The notes beneath the pieces are model-generated. The model saw only the letters and a list, made by a program, of their open reading frames with translations. It searched no databases and had not been told where the DNA came from. A stretch of DNA of 64,000 bases from Streptomyces sp. NRRL S-337 (GTDB lineage: Bacteria > Actinomycetota > Actinomycetes > Streptomycetales > Streptomycetaceae), in contig NZ_JOIX01000006.1 in NCBI RefSeq assembly GCF_000720175.1, positions 101,013 through 165,012 of the forward strand, given 5' to 3'. A program made the translations under genes and the position numbers. Positions 33,555-43,227 of the stretch are shown piece after piece. The number at the start of each line of letters is the position of its first letter. Within the stretch, counting starts at the first letter, position 1.

Positions 33555-34667
33555 ATGGTTGATGCTACGGAACAGCGTCGCATCGGTGATCCCGTGCCGG
33601 GAGCCGATCGCGTGAAACGCAAAAGGCTGCTGATTTTCGGTGTCATCGCCTTTGCCTTGGTTGCGCCCTGCGTCTTTTACTTCAGCGGAGCCTACGATCG
33701 TTGGCAGGACGAGCGAAGTCTGGCCGACGTTTGCAGGGGCAGCGTTGACACTTCGGAAGTCAAGGAACTTCTCGGAGTTGATCGCCTGCGCGGACACGAC
33801 GTCGAAGCCGAGGGTGGAGTTAATCCGCATGCAGGTCAACTGAACAAGTGCTCCGTAGGCGATCCTGAGGGCCGGGCGTGGCTGTCGGCGGCAATGGACT
33901 GGAGTTCCGGCGCGGCAGGCGCTCTCCATGACTTCGGCGGCTTTGAGCCGTACGGTGATGTGGGAATGGCAATTCCGCTCGGTCGTGGATGGGAAGGGGT
34001 GATGGACGAGGGGCGCTCAGGGAACGACCTCGTCGCAACGGTTACCATGCCGTGCGCAAACCACCCTGGTGACCCGAAGCGTTCCTCGCTGATCGTCACG
34101 GTGAAAGGGCAGGCTACGCACTCGATCGAGGCAAATGCTCAGCGTACCCGATTTGCGCGTACGACCGTGAAGACGGCGGAGAACGCGGCCAGAGCTTGGG
34201 GATGCGATGTCCGTCCCGGTGGCTCCATCGACCGTGTATCGGACAACACGGCACACGCGAAAGTGCCGCAAGGTAAGGCCAGAGGAACCTGCGCAGGTAT
34301 CGCGACCGCTGTGCGTGAAAGCGCCACAGATCCGAAGGCGCCTATCGAGAACTGCTACCTCCTCTCGGATTCAGGGAAATCCCGCTATCGCGTTAGCGCC
34401 TTCTACGGCCCGTTCGTTCAGGCACTGCCAGCACAGCTGGGGTATGGGGACGAGCTCGATCCCGGAAAGCCGGCTGGTCGTAAAGGCAGCAGTACTTGGG
34501 CTACGGCCGAGTGTCCTTCCGGAGGCAAGGCGTTGTACATCGCTACGGGCCTGCCCGATGAGAGCGATCACTTCGCCCCGGATGGGCAATTGGAGCTCTC
34601 TGCGCTCAAGACATTCGCCACACGGTCGGCCGAACGTCACGGCTGCACCGGTCTCAAGTTGCCGTGA
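33555..34667 (+). CDS. Single-pass membrane protein with Cys-containing extracytoplasmic domain
   Basis: A 370-residue protein with a basic N-terminus, one transmembrane helix (about 25-44, LLIFGVIAFALVAPCVFYF) and a large extracytoplasmic domain. That domain has paired cysteines (DVCRG, NKCSV, MPCAN, WGCDV, GTCAG, ENCYL, AECPS, HGCTG), consistent with several disulfides. No family recognised. It starts two bases after the large putative substrate gene and is probably co-expressed. It could be an envelope component, a receptor, or an immunity/anchoring partner for the preceding protein; these are guesses. Confidence 0.7.
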   Translation: MVDATEQRRIGDPVPGADRVKRKRLLIFGVIAFALVAPCVFYFSGAYDRWQDERSLADVCRGSVDTSEVKELLGVDRLRGHDVEAEGGVNPHAGQLNKCSVGDPEGRAWLSAAMDWSSGAAGALHDFGGFEPYGDVGMAIPLGRGWEGVMDEGRSGNDLVATVTMPCANHPGDPKRSSLIVTVKGQATHSIEANAQRTRFARTTVKTAENAARAWGCDVRPGGSIDRVSDNTAHAKVPQGKARGTCAGIATAVRESATDPKAPIENCYLLSDSGKSRYRVSAFYGPFVQALPAQLGYGDELDPGKPAGRKGSSTWATAECPSGGKALYIATGLPDESDHFAPDGQLELSALKTFATRSAERHGCTGLKLP

Positions 34668-34820
34668 CGACGGTGGCCGGCTTCGGGCTCGCCAGTAGCT
34701 CGGCTACACCCGGAGGGGTGCCCGTCAGGTGAGCGCGGCCCGACGCAGCAGTCATGCGAGCCAGATCAGCATCGCTTTCAGGACACATATACGTCGTCTC
34801 GCGACCCGCCAGGAAGCCGG

Positions 34821-34850
34821 TTGACCCGGCCTTCTGATGGGCGGTTACAT
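34821..34850 (+). promoter_or_regulatory. Promoter of the second ESX-type transcription unit
   Basis: TTGACC (34821-34826) and TTACAT (34845-34850) are separated by 18 bases, upstream of the WXG100-like gene at 34909. Confidence 0.5.
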
Positions 34851-34908
34851 GTGTCTGCCGTGCGTGGGGGGCGAGGCACGGTTCTGCGACACCAAGGGGG
34901 ATTTACAG

Positions 34909-35217
34909 ATGGCCGAGGAATATCGGGTCGATCTGAGTGCGCTGCAGCAGGTCATCACGCGGCTCAATGCGCTTGTGGACACCATGGACGGGGTCGGGGC
35001 CACGGCGGAGTACAAGACAGAGCTGCCGGAGGGATACCTCGGCCAGGGATTCGCCGAGGAAGCTGGGCTTCGGAATGCGCACAGCAAGATGAAGCGGGAG
35101 CTCGCCGCCATGGTCGCCGAGCTGAAGCACATGATTGCTGACGCCGGCAAGAAGTCGAGAAGCGTGCACGACGACTACGAGAGCCGTGAGCAAGAAGTCC
35201 GCCAGTCCATGCGCTGA
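34909..35217 (+). CDS. WXG100-superfamily-like protein
   Basis: A 102-residue two-helix protein. Helix 1 is around RVDLSALQQVITRLNALVDTM, the turn around LPEGYLGQGFAEEAG, and helix 2 runs from NAHSKMKRELAAMVAELKHM into a charged tail with SVHDDYESREQEV. The last part fits the YxxxD/E export signal of type VII substrates (YESRE). ATG 34909 follows AAGGGGG; 24 upstream codons are open but not conserved. It is followed after 51 bases by a larger WxG protein, a probable partner pair for EccC-driven export. Confidence 0.7.
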   Translation: MAEEYRVDLSALQQVITRLNALVDTMDGVGATAEYKTELPEGYLGQGFAEEAGLRNAHSKMKRELAAMVAELKHMIADAGKKSRSVHDDYESREQEVRQSMR

Positions 35218-35268
35218 CGCAGGCTGCCGCCGACTCAATAGTGAGTCGGCACAACGGGGAGGAATGAG

Positions 35269-36885
35269 ATGGGTAGCGGGGGTGGACACTCCACCAACTT
35301 CTCAAGCCATACGCTTGAGTCGCTGAAGGCCATGGTGCGCGACGCGCAGCCAGACAAGGTCGATGAGATCGCCGACCACTGGATGTACGTGCACGACCAG
35401 CTTGCCGGCGATGCGCCGGACGGAAGCATAAAGGATCTGCTGGACAAGGCCGTGGCGGATGTCCGCGAGTACTGGCACGGTGCAGCCGCAGAAGCCTTCG
35501 AAAGGCACGCAAAGACTCTGAGCGCGAGTCTCGCAAACGGCTCCTTGTACGCAAAGAATACGGCGCATACTTTGAAAGCCGCGGCGATCGACCTTCGCGA
35601 TGCCCAAAGGACCGTCACGGCTCTGCAGGACTCCGAGGGCGCATCGAAGAGTGGGGACCTCCTTCAAGCCATCGGCTCTAAGGTTCAGGATGGTGCGGAC
35701 TGGCTGAGTGATTTCGGTTCTCGCAGCGATGACACCCTGAAGCACGATCTTGCCAACGGCATGAACTCCGGCGATGCGTTGGACAAGCACAGGGGCACGC
35801 TGTCCCGTGGGCGGGAGATTGCCTTGCAGGCGGCCGCCCATATGGAGAAACTCGGGGCCTCGTACAACGTCAAGTCGAATCAGCTGGCGCCACCACCACC
35901 CCGTGACTCGGAGAAGCCCATCTCGCCACCGGATTCGACGGTGCCGCCGCCAGATGTGGGAGTTGCTGTGGTTCCAGCCGTGGCGAGTCCGCGGAGGGGG
36001 ACAGGGACTGCCGCCAGGGCGTCCAGCCGGAGTGCATCCGGCAGCATGCCTCCCGCGGGTGGTGTTGCTTCGCCTCAGCGTTCACAGGAAGGCGGGGGTA
36101 CAGGAAGCTCTGCCCGGTCCGGGACGCGTCCTCCTATGCCGCAGGCGCCGCGTCCTGGTACGGCGTTGGACGGTGTTCGTGGGGGTGTAGCCAATCCCGT
36201 CGGTCCGCCTGGCACCGGCCCCGGGGCCCCGGTCGTCGGGGCTCCTGACAACTCTGGTTCAGGCATCGGTGGGCCGAGCATTCCTGGTGGTGGCCCGGTG
36301 ATGGGCGGGCGCGGGCCTGCAGGCGGCAGAACGGTGCGTCCCGGTTCACCGGGCGTTCCGAGCAAGCCTCCGGGTGGTCGTACTACTGCAGGGAAGACCG
36401 CTGTGCCGGGTGCTCCCGGCCAGCCGGGCCAGGCGGGACGACCGCCGATTGCCGGCGGCACGGGCCCCGGCGGGTCCGGTAAGGGGGCCGCTCGTGGCCG
36501 TCAGGGAGGGGTAGCGCGGCGTCCCGGTGGTGTCGTCGGGGAACCGAACAAGCCTGGTGTACCGGGTCGTGGTTCACAGGGCGGCTCAGGTCTGCATCGC
36601 AGTCGGGGTGGCGCTCTGAACGGCCGTTCGGAAGGATCGTCTCGTTCGCGTGGTCCGCTGGGCGTACCGGCCAGCGGGCAGTCCGCCAGTAAAGGCAAGG
36701 AGCGACGCAAGTCAGAGCGTCCTGACTATCTCGTCGAGGATGAAGAGACCTGGGTTTCGCAGCGGGACGTTGTGCCGGGAGTCGTTGGCGTTCCGGCCTC
36801 TGAGGAGGCGGAGGACGGCGCCATACCGGAAGAGCGGAGCCGTGCGCTGGAGCCGGACAGTTCGGAAGGAAACAGCAAGGCGTGA
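35269..36885 (+). CDS. WxG-domain protein with Pro/Gly-rich tail, PPE-like
   Basis: A 538-residue protein. The N-terminal about 200 residues are helical with YWHGAAAEAFERHAKTL, a WxG turn, and further helices to LGASYNV. The remainder (about 210-500) is a low-complexity Pro/Gly/Arg region ending in an acidic segment. This is the layout of PPE-like and large WXG effector or scaffold proteins in actinomycete type VII loci. ATG follows GGAGGAATGAG. Its stop overlaps the GTG of the mycosin gene. It may be a substrate that MycP processes or a structural component. Confidence 0.72.
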   Translation: MGSGGGHSTNFSSHTLESLKAMVRDAQPDKVDEIADHWMYVHDQLAGDAPDGSIKDLLDKAVADVREYWHGAAAEAFERHAKTLSASLANGSLYAKNTAHTLKAAAIDLRDAQRTVTALQDSEGASKSGDLLQAIGSKVQDGADWLSDFGSRSDDTLKHDLANGMNSGDALDKHRGTLSRGREIALQAAAHMEKLGASYNVKSNQLAPPPPRDSEKPISPPDSTVPPPDVGVAVVPAVASPRRGTGTAARASSRSASGSMPPAGGVASPQRSQEGGGTGSSARSGTRPPMPQAPRPGTALDGVRGGVANPVGPPGTGPGAPVVGAPDNSGSGIGGPSIPGGGPVMGGRGPAGGRTVRPGSPGVPSKPPGGRTTAGKTAVPGAPGQPGQAGRPPIAGGTGPGGSGKGAARGRQGGVARRPGGVVGEPNKPGVPGRGSQGGSGLHRSRGGALNGRSEGSSRSRGPLGVPASGQSASKGKERRKSERPDYLVEDEETWVSQRDVVPGVVGVPASEEAEDGAIPEERSRALEPDSSEGNSKA

Positions 36886-38099
36886 CGTTCAAACGATGGA
36901 TGAGATCGGCAGGTGGGACGGCGCTGTTGTGCGTGGTCGGTCTCGCGCATGTAGCGCCCCCGGCAGCCGCGGATTCCATTCGCGATCGTCAGTGGGCCTT
37001 GTCGGCATTCGATGCGGATGCGATTGGGAAGGTGTCCACAGGTCGGGGGGTGACCGTCGCTGTTGTCGACACCGGCGTCGACGGGACCCACCCCGACCTG
37101 GTGGGCAATGTGCTGCCGGGAAAGGACCTTCTCAAGGGCAGCGGTCGTGCCGACCGCGAAACTGAGAATTCACACGGCACCGCCATGGCCTCCTTGATCG
37201 CAGGCCATGGTCACGGGCCCCGGGGCGCAGCTGGCGTCAAGGGGCTCGCCCCCGGGGCAAAGATTCTGCCGCTGCTCGTCAACACTCAAGATGGCCTGCG
37301 GATCGGCACGGGCAAGGGGGAATCCCCCGTGTCGCAAGCGATCCGTTATGCCGTCGACCACGGAGCGACAGTCATCAATCTGTCGCTGGGGGACACGTTC
37401 AAGATCACTGACCTGGACGATGCTGTTCAGTATGCGCGAAAGAAAGATGCCGTCATTGTTGCCGCGGCCGGCAACGACGGAGTTGCCGAACCGAACTACC
37501 CCGCGAGCATCCCAGGCGTGATCTCGGTCGGAGCGGTCGACTCCTCAGGCAAGGTCTGGGAGAAGTCCAACTACGGGTCGAACAACCTGCTCGCGGCACC
37601 GGGAGTGGACATCCCCGGCGCCGGACGTGACCACGGCTATCGAAGTGGCACCGGCACCTCCGACGCCGCCGCCTATGTCTCAGCCGCTGCAGCCCTCCTC
37701 CGCTCCAAGTTCCCCAACCTCACGGCTGGGCAGATCGCCAACCGCCTTGTGAAGACAGCCAAGTTGCCGGACTCAGTGAAGGGTGCGAAGCTCCCGGACA
37801 AGCACTACGGCTACGGGTTCATCCGCCCATTCAGCGCCTTGACCGATGACATCCCGGCAGGCTCGCAGAACGGCCCGCTGCCGGCTCCGTCCTCGGCTTC
37901 ACCGGCTCCCGGTGCCTCGTCCGACGCCTCTTCCAACGGGAGTAGGGCTTCGGCCTATGTCATCTGGGGCGCCGTCGGCGTAGTGGCGCTGGGACTCATG
38001 ACCGCGCTAGTCGTGGTCATTGTCAGGCGCCGGCGCCCTGTCGCGCCGCCGCCTTCCCCGTACAGCCACCAGCAGCCCGGCCCGCCCTTCCAGCAGTAA
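36882..38099 (+). CDS. mycP: Mycosin, type VII secretion-associated subtilisin-like protease
   Basis: Membrane-anchored serine protease of 405 residues. A signal peptide (about 1-31, ending PPAAAD) is followed by a subtilase domain with catalytic Asp in VAVVDTGVDGTHPD, His in NSHGTAMAS and Ser in GTGTSDAAAYVSAAA. A Pro/Ala/Ser linker leads to one C-terminal transmembrane helix (about 360-383) and a short basic/Pro-rich tail. This order is diagnostic of mycosins, which stabilise the ESX complex and cleave substrates. The GTG start overlaps the upstream stop. Confidence 0.9.
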   Translation: MTFKRWMRSAGGTALLCVVGLAHVAPPAAADSIRDRQWALSAFDADAIGKVSTGRGVTVAVVDTGVDGTHPDLVGNVLPGKDLLKGSGRADRETENSHGTAMASLIAGHGHGPRGAAGVKGLAPGAKILPLLVNTQDGLRIGTGKGESPVSQAIRYAVDHGATVINLSLGDTFKITDLDDAVQYARKKDAVIVAAAGNDGVAEPNYPASIPGVISVGAVDSSGKVWEKSNYGSNNLLAAPGVDIPGAGRDHGYRSGTGTSDAAAYVSAAAALLRSKFPNLTAGQIANRLVKTAKLPDSVKGAKLPDKHYGYGFIRPFSALTDDIPAGSQNGPLPAPSSASPAPGASSDASSNGSRASAYVIWGAVGVVALGLMTALVVVIVRRRRPVAPPPSPYSHQQPGPPFQQ

Positions 38100-38108
38100 T
38101 AGGCCCCA

Positions 38109-41100
38109 TTGGTAACCGTCACCATCAAGCGCCCTCCGCGCACCGTGCCCCCTGACTACCCCAAGGGCGAGCTGCAGCTGAAGGCGCCTCCCGAGCTGCC
38201 GGAGCACAAGGGCGAATCCGTTCTCCTGACACTGCTGCCCATGGCAGGCATGGCCAGCACGGCGGTGTATTTCTTCCTTCCCGGCTCACCACCGTTCATG
38301 AAGCTCATGGGCGGCATCATGCTCATCTCCGCCGCCATCATGGGGGTGGGCCAGTTCGTCCGTGCCCGGCGCGGCTCATCATCAGGCGTCCACGCGGCAC
38401 GTCAGGAATACCTGAAGTACCTGGCCCGCACCCGAAAGCAGGCACGGGATACCGCACGCGCCCAGCGCCTGGCCGAACTCCACACCTTCCCCGAGCCGGC
38501 CCAGCTCTGGGCGGCCATCGCCGAACGCACGAGGCTGTGGGAGCGCCGGCCTGGCGACGATGACTTCGTACAGGTACGCGTCGGGTTGGGGCCGCAGACT
38601 CTCGCGACCCGCCTCGTGGTTCCGCGGGCAGCGCCTGCGGAAGAGTGGGAGCCGCTGTCCGCGCATGCACTGCGACACTTCGTTGCAGCGTACGAGTACC
38701 TCGATGAGCTGCCCCTGGCGCTGTCTCTGCGGGCGTTCCCACGGCTGACGATCAGGGGCGATCCCGACACCGTCCAGGGGTCGGTTCGGGCGCTGGTCTG
38801 CCAGCTGGCGACGCTGCACTCACCGGACGATGTGCGCGTCGTGGTCGTCACGGCTCTGGGTACGGCCGGGGAATGGGACTGGATCAAGTGGCTGCCGCAC
38901 GCCTACTCCACCAAGGCCTGGGCCGCAGGCGGTCGAAAGGCGCAACAACTGCTGGTCTACTCCTCGCTCAACGAGCTCGCAGAGGACTTCGCCGAGGATT
39001 TCTCCACGCGCCCTACCTGGGCAGTGGATGACCAGCCGCTGCTCGATCGACCCCATGTGGTGATCCTCGCGGATCCCGGTCCGGCGACGACATTTCGCTG
39101 GCCATTCGACCGGGACGGCTTTCTGGGCGTGACAGTCATCGACCTCGAAACGGCTGTCGGCGGCGAGCGGCAGCGCCGTACACCCAGAGGTGGATCCCAT
39201 CGAGTGGATCGCCGACCGGGGCTGGCTGTCGAACCGAAAGCCCTCAGCCTTGTCTCCGCCTCCGGCTCCGTCTATGCCGGTATGCCAGACACTCTCACCG
39301 CAGTGGAAGCCACTGCCCTCGCTCGGGCCCTTTCCCCGCTGCGGACCAGCGACGACGAGGATGAGGACCCGCTGCTGGGCAACCTCAGCTTCACCGAGCT
39401 CATGGACATCGAGGACCCCACAACCTTCGACCCACCGTCCGGACAACGGGCTGCGCAAGACCGCCTACGTGTACCGGTCGGAGTGGACGGAGACGGAAAC
39501 CCCGTGGTCCTCGACCTCAAGGAGGCATCCCAGGGAGGCATGGGGCCCCACGGCCTGTGCGTCGGCGCCACCGGCTCCGGCAAGTCCGAGCTACTACGCA
39601 CCCTCGTCCTCGCCCTCGCGACCACCCACACGTCCGAGACACTGAACTTCATCCTGGCCGACTTCAAGGGCGGCGCAACGTTCGCCGGCCTGGCCGACCT
39701 GCCGCATGTCGCCGCGCTCATCACCAATCTCGCCGAGGAGCTCACCCTCGTCGACCGCATGCAGGACGCCCTCGCCGGTGAACTTCTCCGCCGTCAGGAG
39801 TTGCTCCGCTCCAGCGGAAACTTCGCCGACATCGGCGCCTACGAGCGAGCACGGTCAGCGGGTGCGCCGCTTCAGCCGTTACCCACCCTGCTGATCATCA
39901 TCGATGAGTTCAGCGAACTGCTGACGGCCAGGCCTGAATTCATCGATATGTTCCTTCAGATCGGACGCATCGGACGCTCGCTCGGCGTGCACCTGCTCCT
40001 CGCCTCGCAACGGGTGGACGAAGGCCGGCTACGGGGCTTGGACACCTATCTGTCCTACCGGCTGGTGATGCGCACCTTCACCGCCGAAGAATCACGGATA
40101 GCCCTCGGCAGCACCGATGCCTACCACTTGCCCAACGTGCCAGGAGCCGGGCTCCTGAGCCACGACACAGAGGCACCGACGCAATTCAAGGCTGCGTACG
40201 TTTCCGGTCCGCACCGCCCGAGGCGAATCACGACCTCTGGGCACCGGGATGATCTTTCACCGATGCTGTTCACCGCCGAATCCGCCCTCGCAGATCCCGT
40301 CCCGTCACACCCTGCGCCTGAGGCAACTGCGGCCGATGGCCACGTCGCCGAGATCTCCGTACTGGATGTGCTGGTGGAGCGCCTCCAAGATCAGGGCCCA
40401 CCGGCACAGCAGGTCTGGCTGCCGCCGCTGGAAGATTCTCCCTGCCTCGGCGAATTGCTTCCCCCGCTCACGATCACATCCGAGCGAGGTCTGCAGCCGG
40501 CCGAATGGCGGGAGATGTCCCTGGTCATACCGGTGGGCATTGCCGATATTCCCTTCGAGCAGCGCCGCGAGACCCTTCGTTGCGACTTCTCTGGCCCGCA
40601 AGGCCATGCTGCCGTTGTCGGCGGACCGCGTTCAGGCAAGTCCACTTTGCTCCGCACCCTCGTCATGTCCTTCGCCCTGACCCACACAGCCCGTGAAGTC
40701 CAGTTCTACTGCCTCGACTTCGGGGGCGGCATTCTGTCGTCCCTGGCAGAGCTCCCTCACGTCGGGGGCGTCTCCTCGCGGCTCGACGCGGCAAAGGCCC
40801 GTCGGACCATCGCCGAGATACGCGAGCTCCTCGACGAACGGGAGGCGTTCTTCCGCGACCACCACATCGACTCCATCCGGACCTACCGCGGACGACGAGC
40901 CGTAGGGCACTACCCCGACCACCTCTTCGGCGACGTCTTCCTGGTGATCGATGGCTGGGGAACCTTCAAACGGCAGCACGAGCAGCTGGTCGCCGAAGTC
41001 GAGGCAATGGCCATGCGGGGCCTCGCCTACGGCATCCACCTCATCCTCACGGCCGGCCGGTACAACGACATCCGCCCCGCCCTCAAAGACCAACTCGCCA

Positions 41101-42095
41101 CCCGGCTGGAACTCCGGATGGCCGATCCCCTGGATTCCGAACACGACCGCAAACGCGCCCGTAACGTACCCATGGACCGCCCCGGCCACGGCCTCGCACG
41201 AGGCGGACTGCACTATGTGGCCGCGCTCCCACACGGCGCCCAGCCCCACGCCACACAAGACCCTACGGACGACACCGCGAGCTCCGTCGCTCTGATTGCG
41301 GCCATCGCATCCAACTGGCAGGGCCCCGTGTGCCCACCGGTACGCATGCTCCCGGAGCGCCTGCACGTCGACGCTTTGCCAAAGGCGAGCGAAACCCCCG
41401 AGCAGGGCTTCGCAGTGGGCCTCGATGAAACGGCGCTCGCTCCGGTCTACCTCAACTTCGACACCGACCCACTCGTGGTCATCTACGGCGAAAGCGAATC
41501 CGGGAAGTCCGCGCTATTGCGCCTGCTGGCCCGGCGCCTGGCCGAGCGGCATCAGCCTCATGAAGCACTGGCGATCGTCGGCGACTACCGCCGAGGGTTG
41601 CACGGCCAGCTCCCCGAGGACCACGTGCTTCACTACGCTCCCGCAGCAGCATCCCTCGAAGAGGGCATCCATCGCCTCATCCCGATCCTGCAAGCCCGGA
41701 TGCCGACGGAAGAGGTCACTGCCGAGCAGATGCGTGCCCGCAGCTGGTGGCACGGCCCTGAGATCTTCATCGTCATTGACGACTACGACCTCGTTGCACT
41801 ACCGTCCGGCAACCCCCTTGAAGCGCTGGCCGAATTCTTTCCGTACGCCCGGGACATCGGCCTCCGCATAATCGTCGCCCGCAACACCGCCGGAGCAGCC
41901 CGCGCCTCATTCGACCCGGTCACCCGACGCCTCAAGGAACTCGGAGCCACCGGCGTCGTCCTGTCCGGGGACTCAGACGAAGGACCTCTGATAGGCACTG
42001 CCAAGGCCGAACGCATGCCGCCTGGGCGAGCCCAACTGGTCACTCCCAGACAGCGGCCCCGTGTCATCCAAATCGGCTGGTCTTCCACCAAGTGA
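38109..42095 (+). CDS. eccC: EccC, type VII secretion FtsK/SpoIIIE ATPase
   Basis: Motor of the ESX machine, 1328 residues, fused form (EccCa+EccCb). Two transmembrane helices lie near 45-85. Three FtsK-like ATPase domains have P-loops GATGSGKS (about 487), GGPRSGKS (about 838) and GESESGKS (about 1126). Walker B motifs are LLIIIDEFSELL, VFLVIDGWG and IFIVIDDYD. Domain 1 carries the catalytic Glu context (IDEFSE). The apparent start is TTG 38109, nine bases after the mycosin stop, with only a weak Shine-Dalgarno. No eccB, eccD or eccE is visible in the window. An IS630 gene lies 143 bases downstream. Confidence 0.92.
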   Translation: MVTVTIKRPPRTVPPDYPKGELQLKAPPELPEHKGESVLLTLLPMAGMASTAVYFFLPGSPPFMKLMGGIMLISAAIMGVGQFVRARRGSSSGVHAARQEYLKYLARTRKQARDTARAQRLAELHTFPEPAQLWAAIAERTRLWERRPGDDDFVQVRVGLGPQTLATRLVVPRAAPAEEWEPLSAHALRHFVAAYEYLDELPLALSLRAFPRLTIRGDPDTVQGSVRALVCQLATLHSPDDVRVVVVTALGTAGEWDWIKWLPHAYSTKAWAAGGRKAQQLLVYSSLNELAEDFAEDFSTRPTWAVDDQPLLDRPHVVILADPGPATTFRWPFDRDGFLGVTVIDLETAVGGERQRRTPRGGSHRVDRRPGLAVEPKALSLVSASGSVYAGMPDTLTAVEATALARALSPLRTSDDEDEDPLLGNLSFTELMDIEDPTTFDPPSGQRAAQDRLRVPVGVDGDGNPVVLDLKEASQGGMGPHGLCVGATGSGKSELLRTLVLALATTHTSETLNFILADFKGGATFAGLADLPHVAALITNLAEELTLVDRMQDALAGELLRRQELLRSSGNFADIGAYERARSAGAPLQPLPTLLIIIDEFSELLTARPEFIDMFLQIGRIGRSLGVHLLLASQRVDEGRLRGLDTYLSYRLVMRTFTAEESRIALGSTDAYHLPNVPGAGLLSHDTEAPTQFKAAYVSGPHRPRRITTSGHRDDLSPMLFTAESALADPVPSHPAPEATAADGHVAEISVLDVLVERLQDQGPPAQQVWLPPLEDSPCLGELLPPLTITSERGLQPAEWREMSLVIPVGIADIPFEQRRETLRCDFSGPQGHAAVVGGPRSGKSTLLRTLVMSFALTHTAREVQFYCLDFGGGILSSLAELPHVGGVSSRLDAAKARRTIAEIRELLDEREAFFRDHHIDSIRTYRGRRAVGHYPDHLFGDVFLVIDGWGTFKRQHEQLVAEVEAMAMRGLAYGIHLILTAGRYNDIRPALKDQLATRLELRMADPLDSEHDRKRARNVPMDRPGHGLARGGLHYVAALPHGAQPHATQDPTDDTASSVALIAAIASNWQGPVCPPVRMLPERLHVDALPKASETPEQGFAVGLDETALAPVYLNFDTDPLVVIYGESESGKSALLRLLARRLAERHQPHEALAIVGDYRRGLHGQLPEDHVLHYAPAAASLEEGIHRLIPILQARMPTEEVTAEQMRARSWWHGPEIFIVIDDYDLVALPSGNPLEALAEFFPYARDIGLRIIVARNTAGAARASFDPVTRRLKELGATGVVLSGDSDEGPLIGTAKAERMPPGRAQLVTPRQRPRVIQIGWSSTK

Positions 42096-42238
42096 GTCAG
42101 GGACAGCGGCAGCTCTCTGCGATTTCAAGGGGTTGTGACGACGATATTGAGAAGGAGTAACTGAGGGCCGCGGCAACCGTGCTGCGGAGTGCGCCAAGGT
42201 TCAACGACTTGAGGGGCAGGACAAACGGACTCGGCTAG

Positions 42239-43216
42239 ATGGGTGATCACGGGCATGCCGACGGGCACTCGATCATGGAGGTATCACGCCGGCTGCGCAT
42301 CGCCCGGACACGGTCCGCACCTGGCGGGCGGCGCTTCTTGGAGCGTGGCCTGGACGGCTTGTCCGACGAACCGCGTCCCGGTGTCCCGCGGAAGATCACT
42401 GATGCCGATGTCGAGCGGGTGATCGTCAAGACACTGCAGGAGACCCCGAAGAGCGCCACCCACTGGTCGACCCGGTCGATGGCCGCAGCCACGGGAATGT
42501 CGCAGTCGGCCATCTCGCGGATCTGGCGGACATTTGCGCTGGCCCCGCATCGCACGCAGACGTTCAAACTGTCCACAGATCCGTTCTTCATCGACAAGGT
42601 CCGCGACGTGGTCGGGCTCTACCTCGATCCGCCGGAAAAGGCGTTGGTCCTGTGCGTGGATGAAAAGTCGCAGATCCAGGCACTGGACCGCTCCCAGCCG
42701 GTCCTGCCGATGATGCCCAGCGTTCCCGAACGCCGCAGTCATGACTACGTCCGGGCCGGCACCACCACCTTGTTCGCCGCTCTGGAAGTGGCGACCGGAA
42801 AAGTCATCGGCTCCCTCCACCGCCGCTACCGGGCCGCCGAGTTCAAAAAGTTCCTGGCCAAGGTCGACAAACAAGTGCCGGCAGGCCTTCAGGTCCATCT
42901 GATCCTCGACAACTACGCCACGCACAAGACGCCAGTGATCAAGAAGTGGCTGCTGGCGCACCCACGTTTCCACGTGCACTTCATGCCCACCAGTTCGTCC
43001 TGGCTCAACCTGGTGGAACGGTGGTTCGCCGAGCTCATCCAGAAGAAGCTCAAGCGCAGCGTCCACCGCTCCGTCCAAGCCCTCGAACGCGACATCCGTG
43101 CCTGGCTCACCGACTGGAACGAGCAACCACGGCCCTTCGTCTGGACCAAGACAGCCGACGAGATCCTCGACAAAGTCGCCGCGTACTGCCACCGGATCTC
43201 CGACTCAGGTTACTAG
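42239..43216 (+). mobile_element. IS630-family transposase, 5'-damaged
   Basis: A 325-residue frame of the IS630 DDE transposase with the triad in CVDEKSQ, LDNYATHK and NLVERWF. The N-terminal helix-turn-helix region is altered: codons reading TRSAPGGRR correspond, after a one-base loss and one-base gain, to the expected DTVRTWRAA. Some 40 expected N-terminal residues are missing. GAGTCAGGGA near 42094 and the complement of TCCGACTC near 43199 could be remnants of terminal repeats. Mobility is doubtful. It sits directly behind eccC and may have removed sequence there. Confidence 0.8.
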
Positions 43217-43227
43217 CCTTGGCTGCC

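Noticed and set aside
30299..43216. Composite transposon formed by the two IS elements
   Set aside because: The elements belong to different families (IS5 and IS630), so they cannot act together as matching ends.
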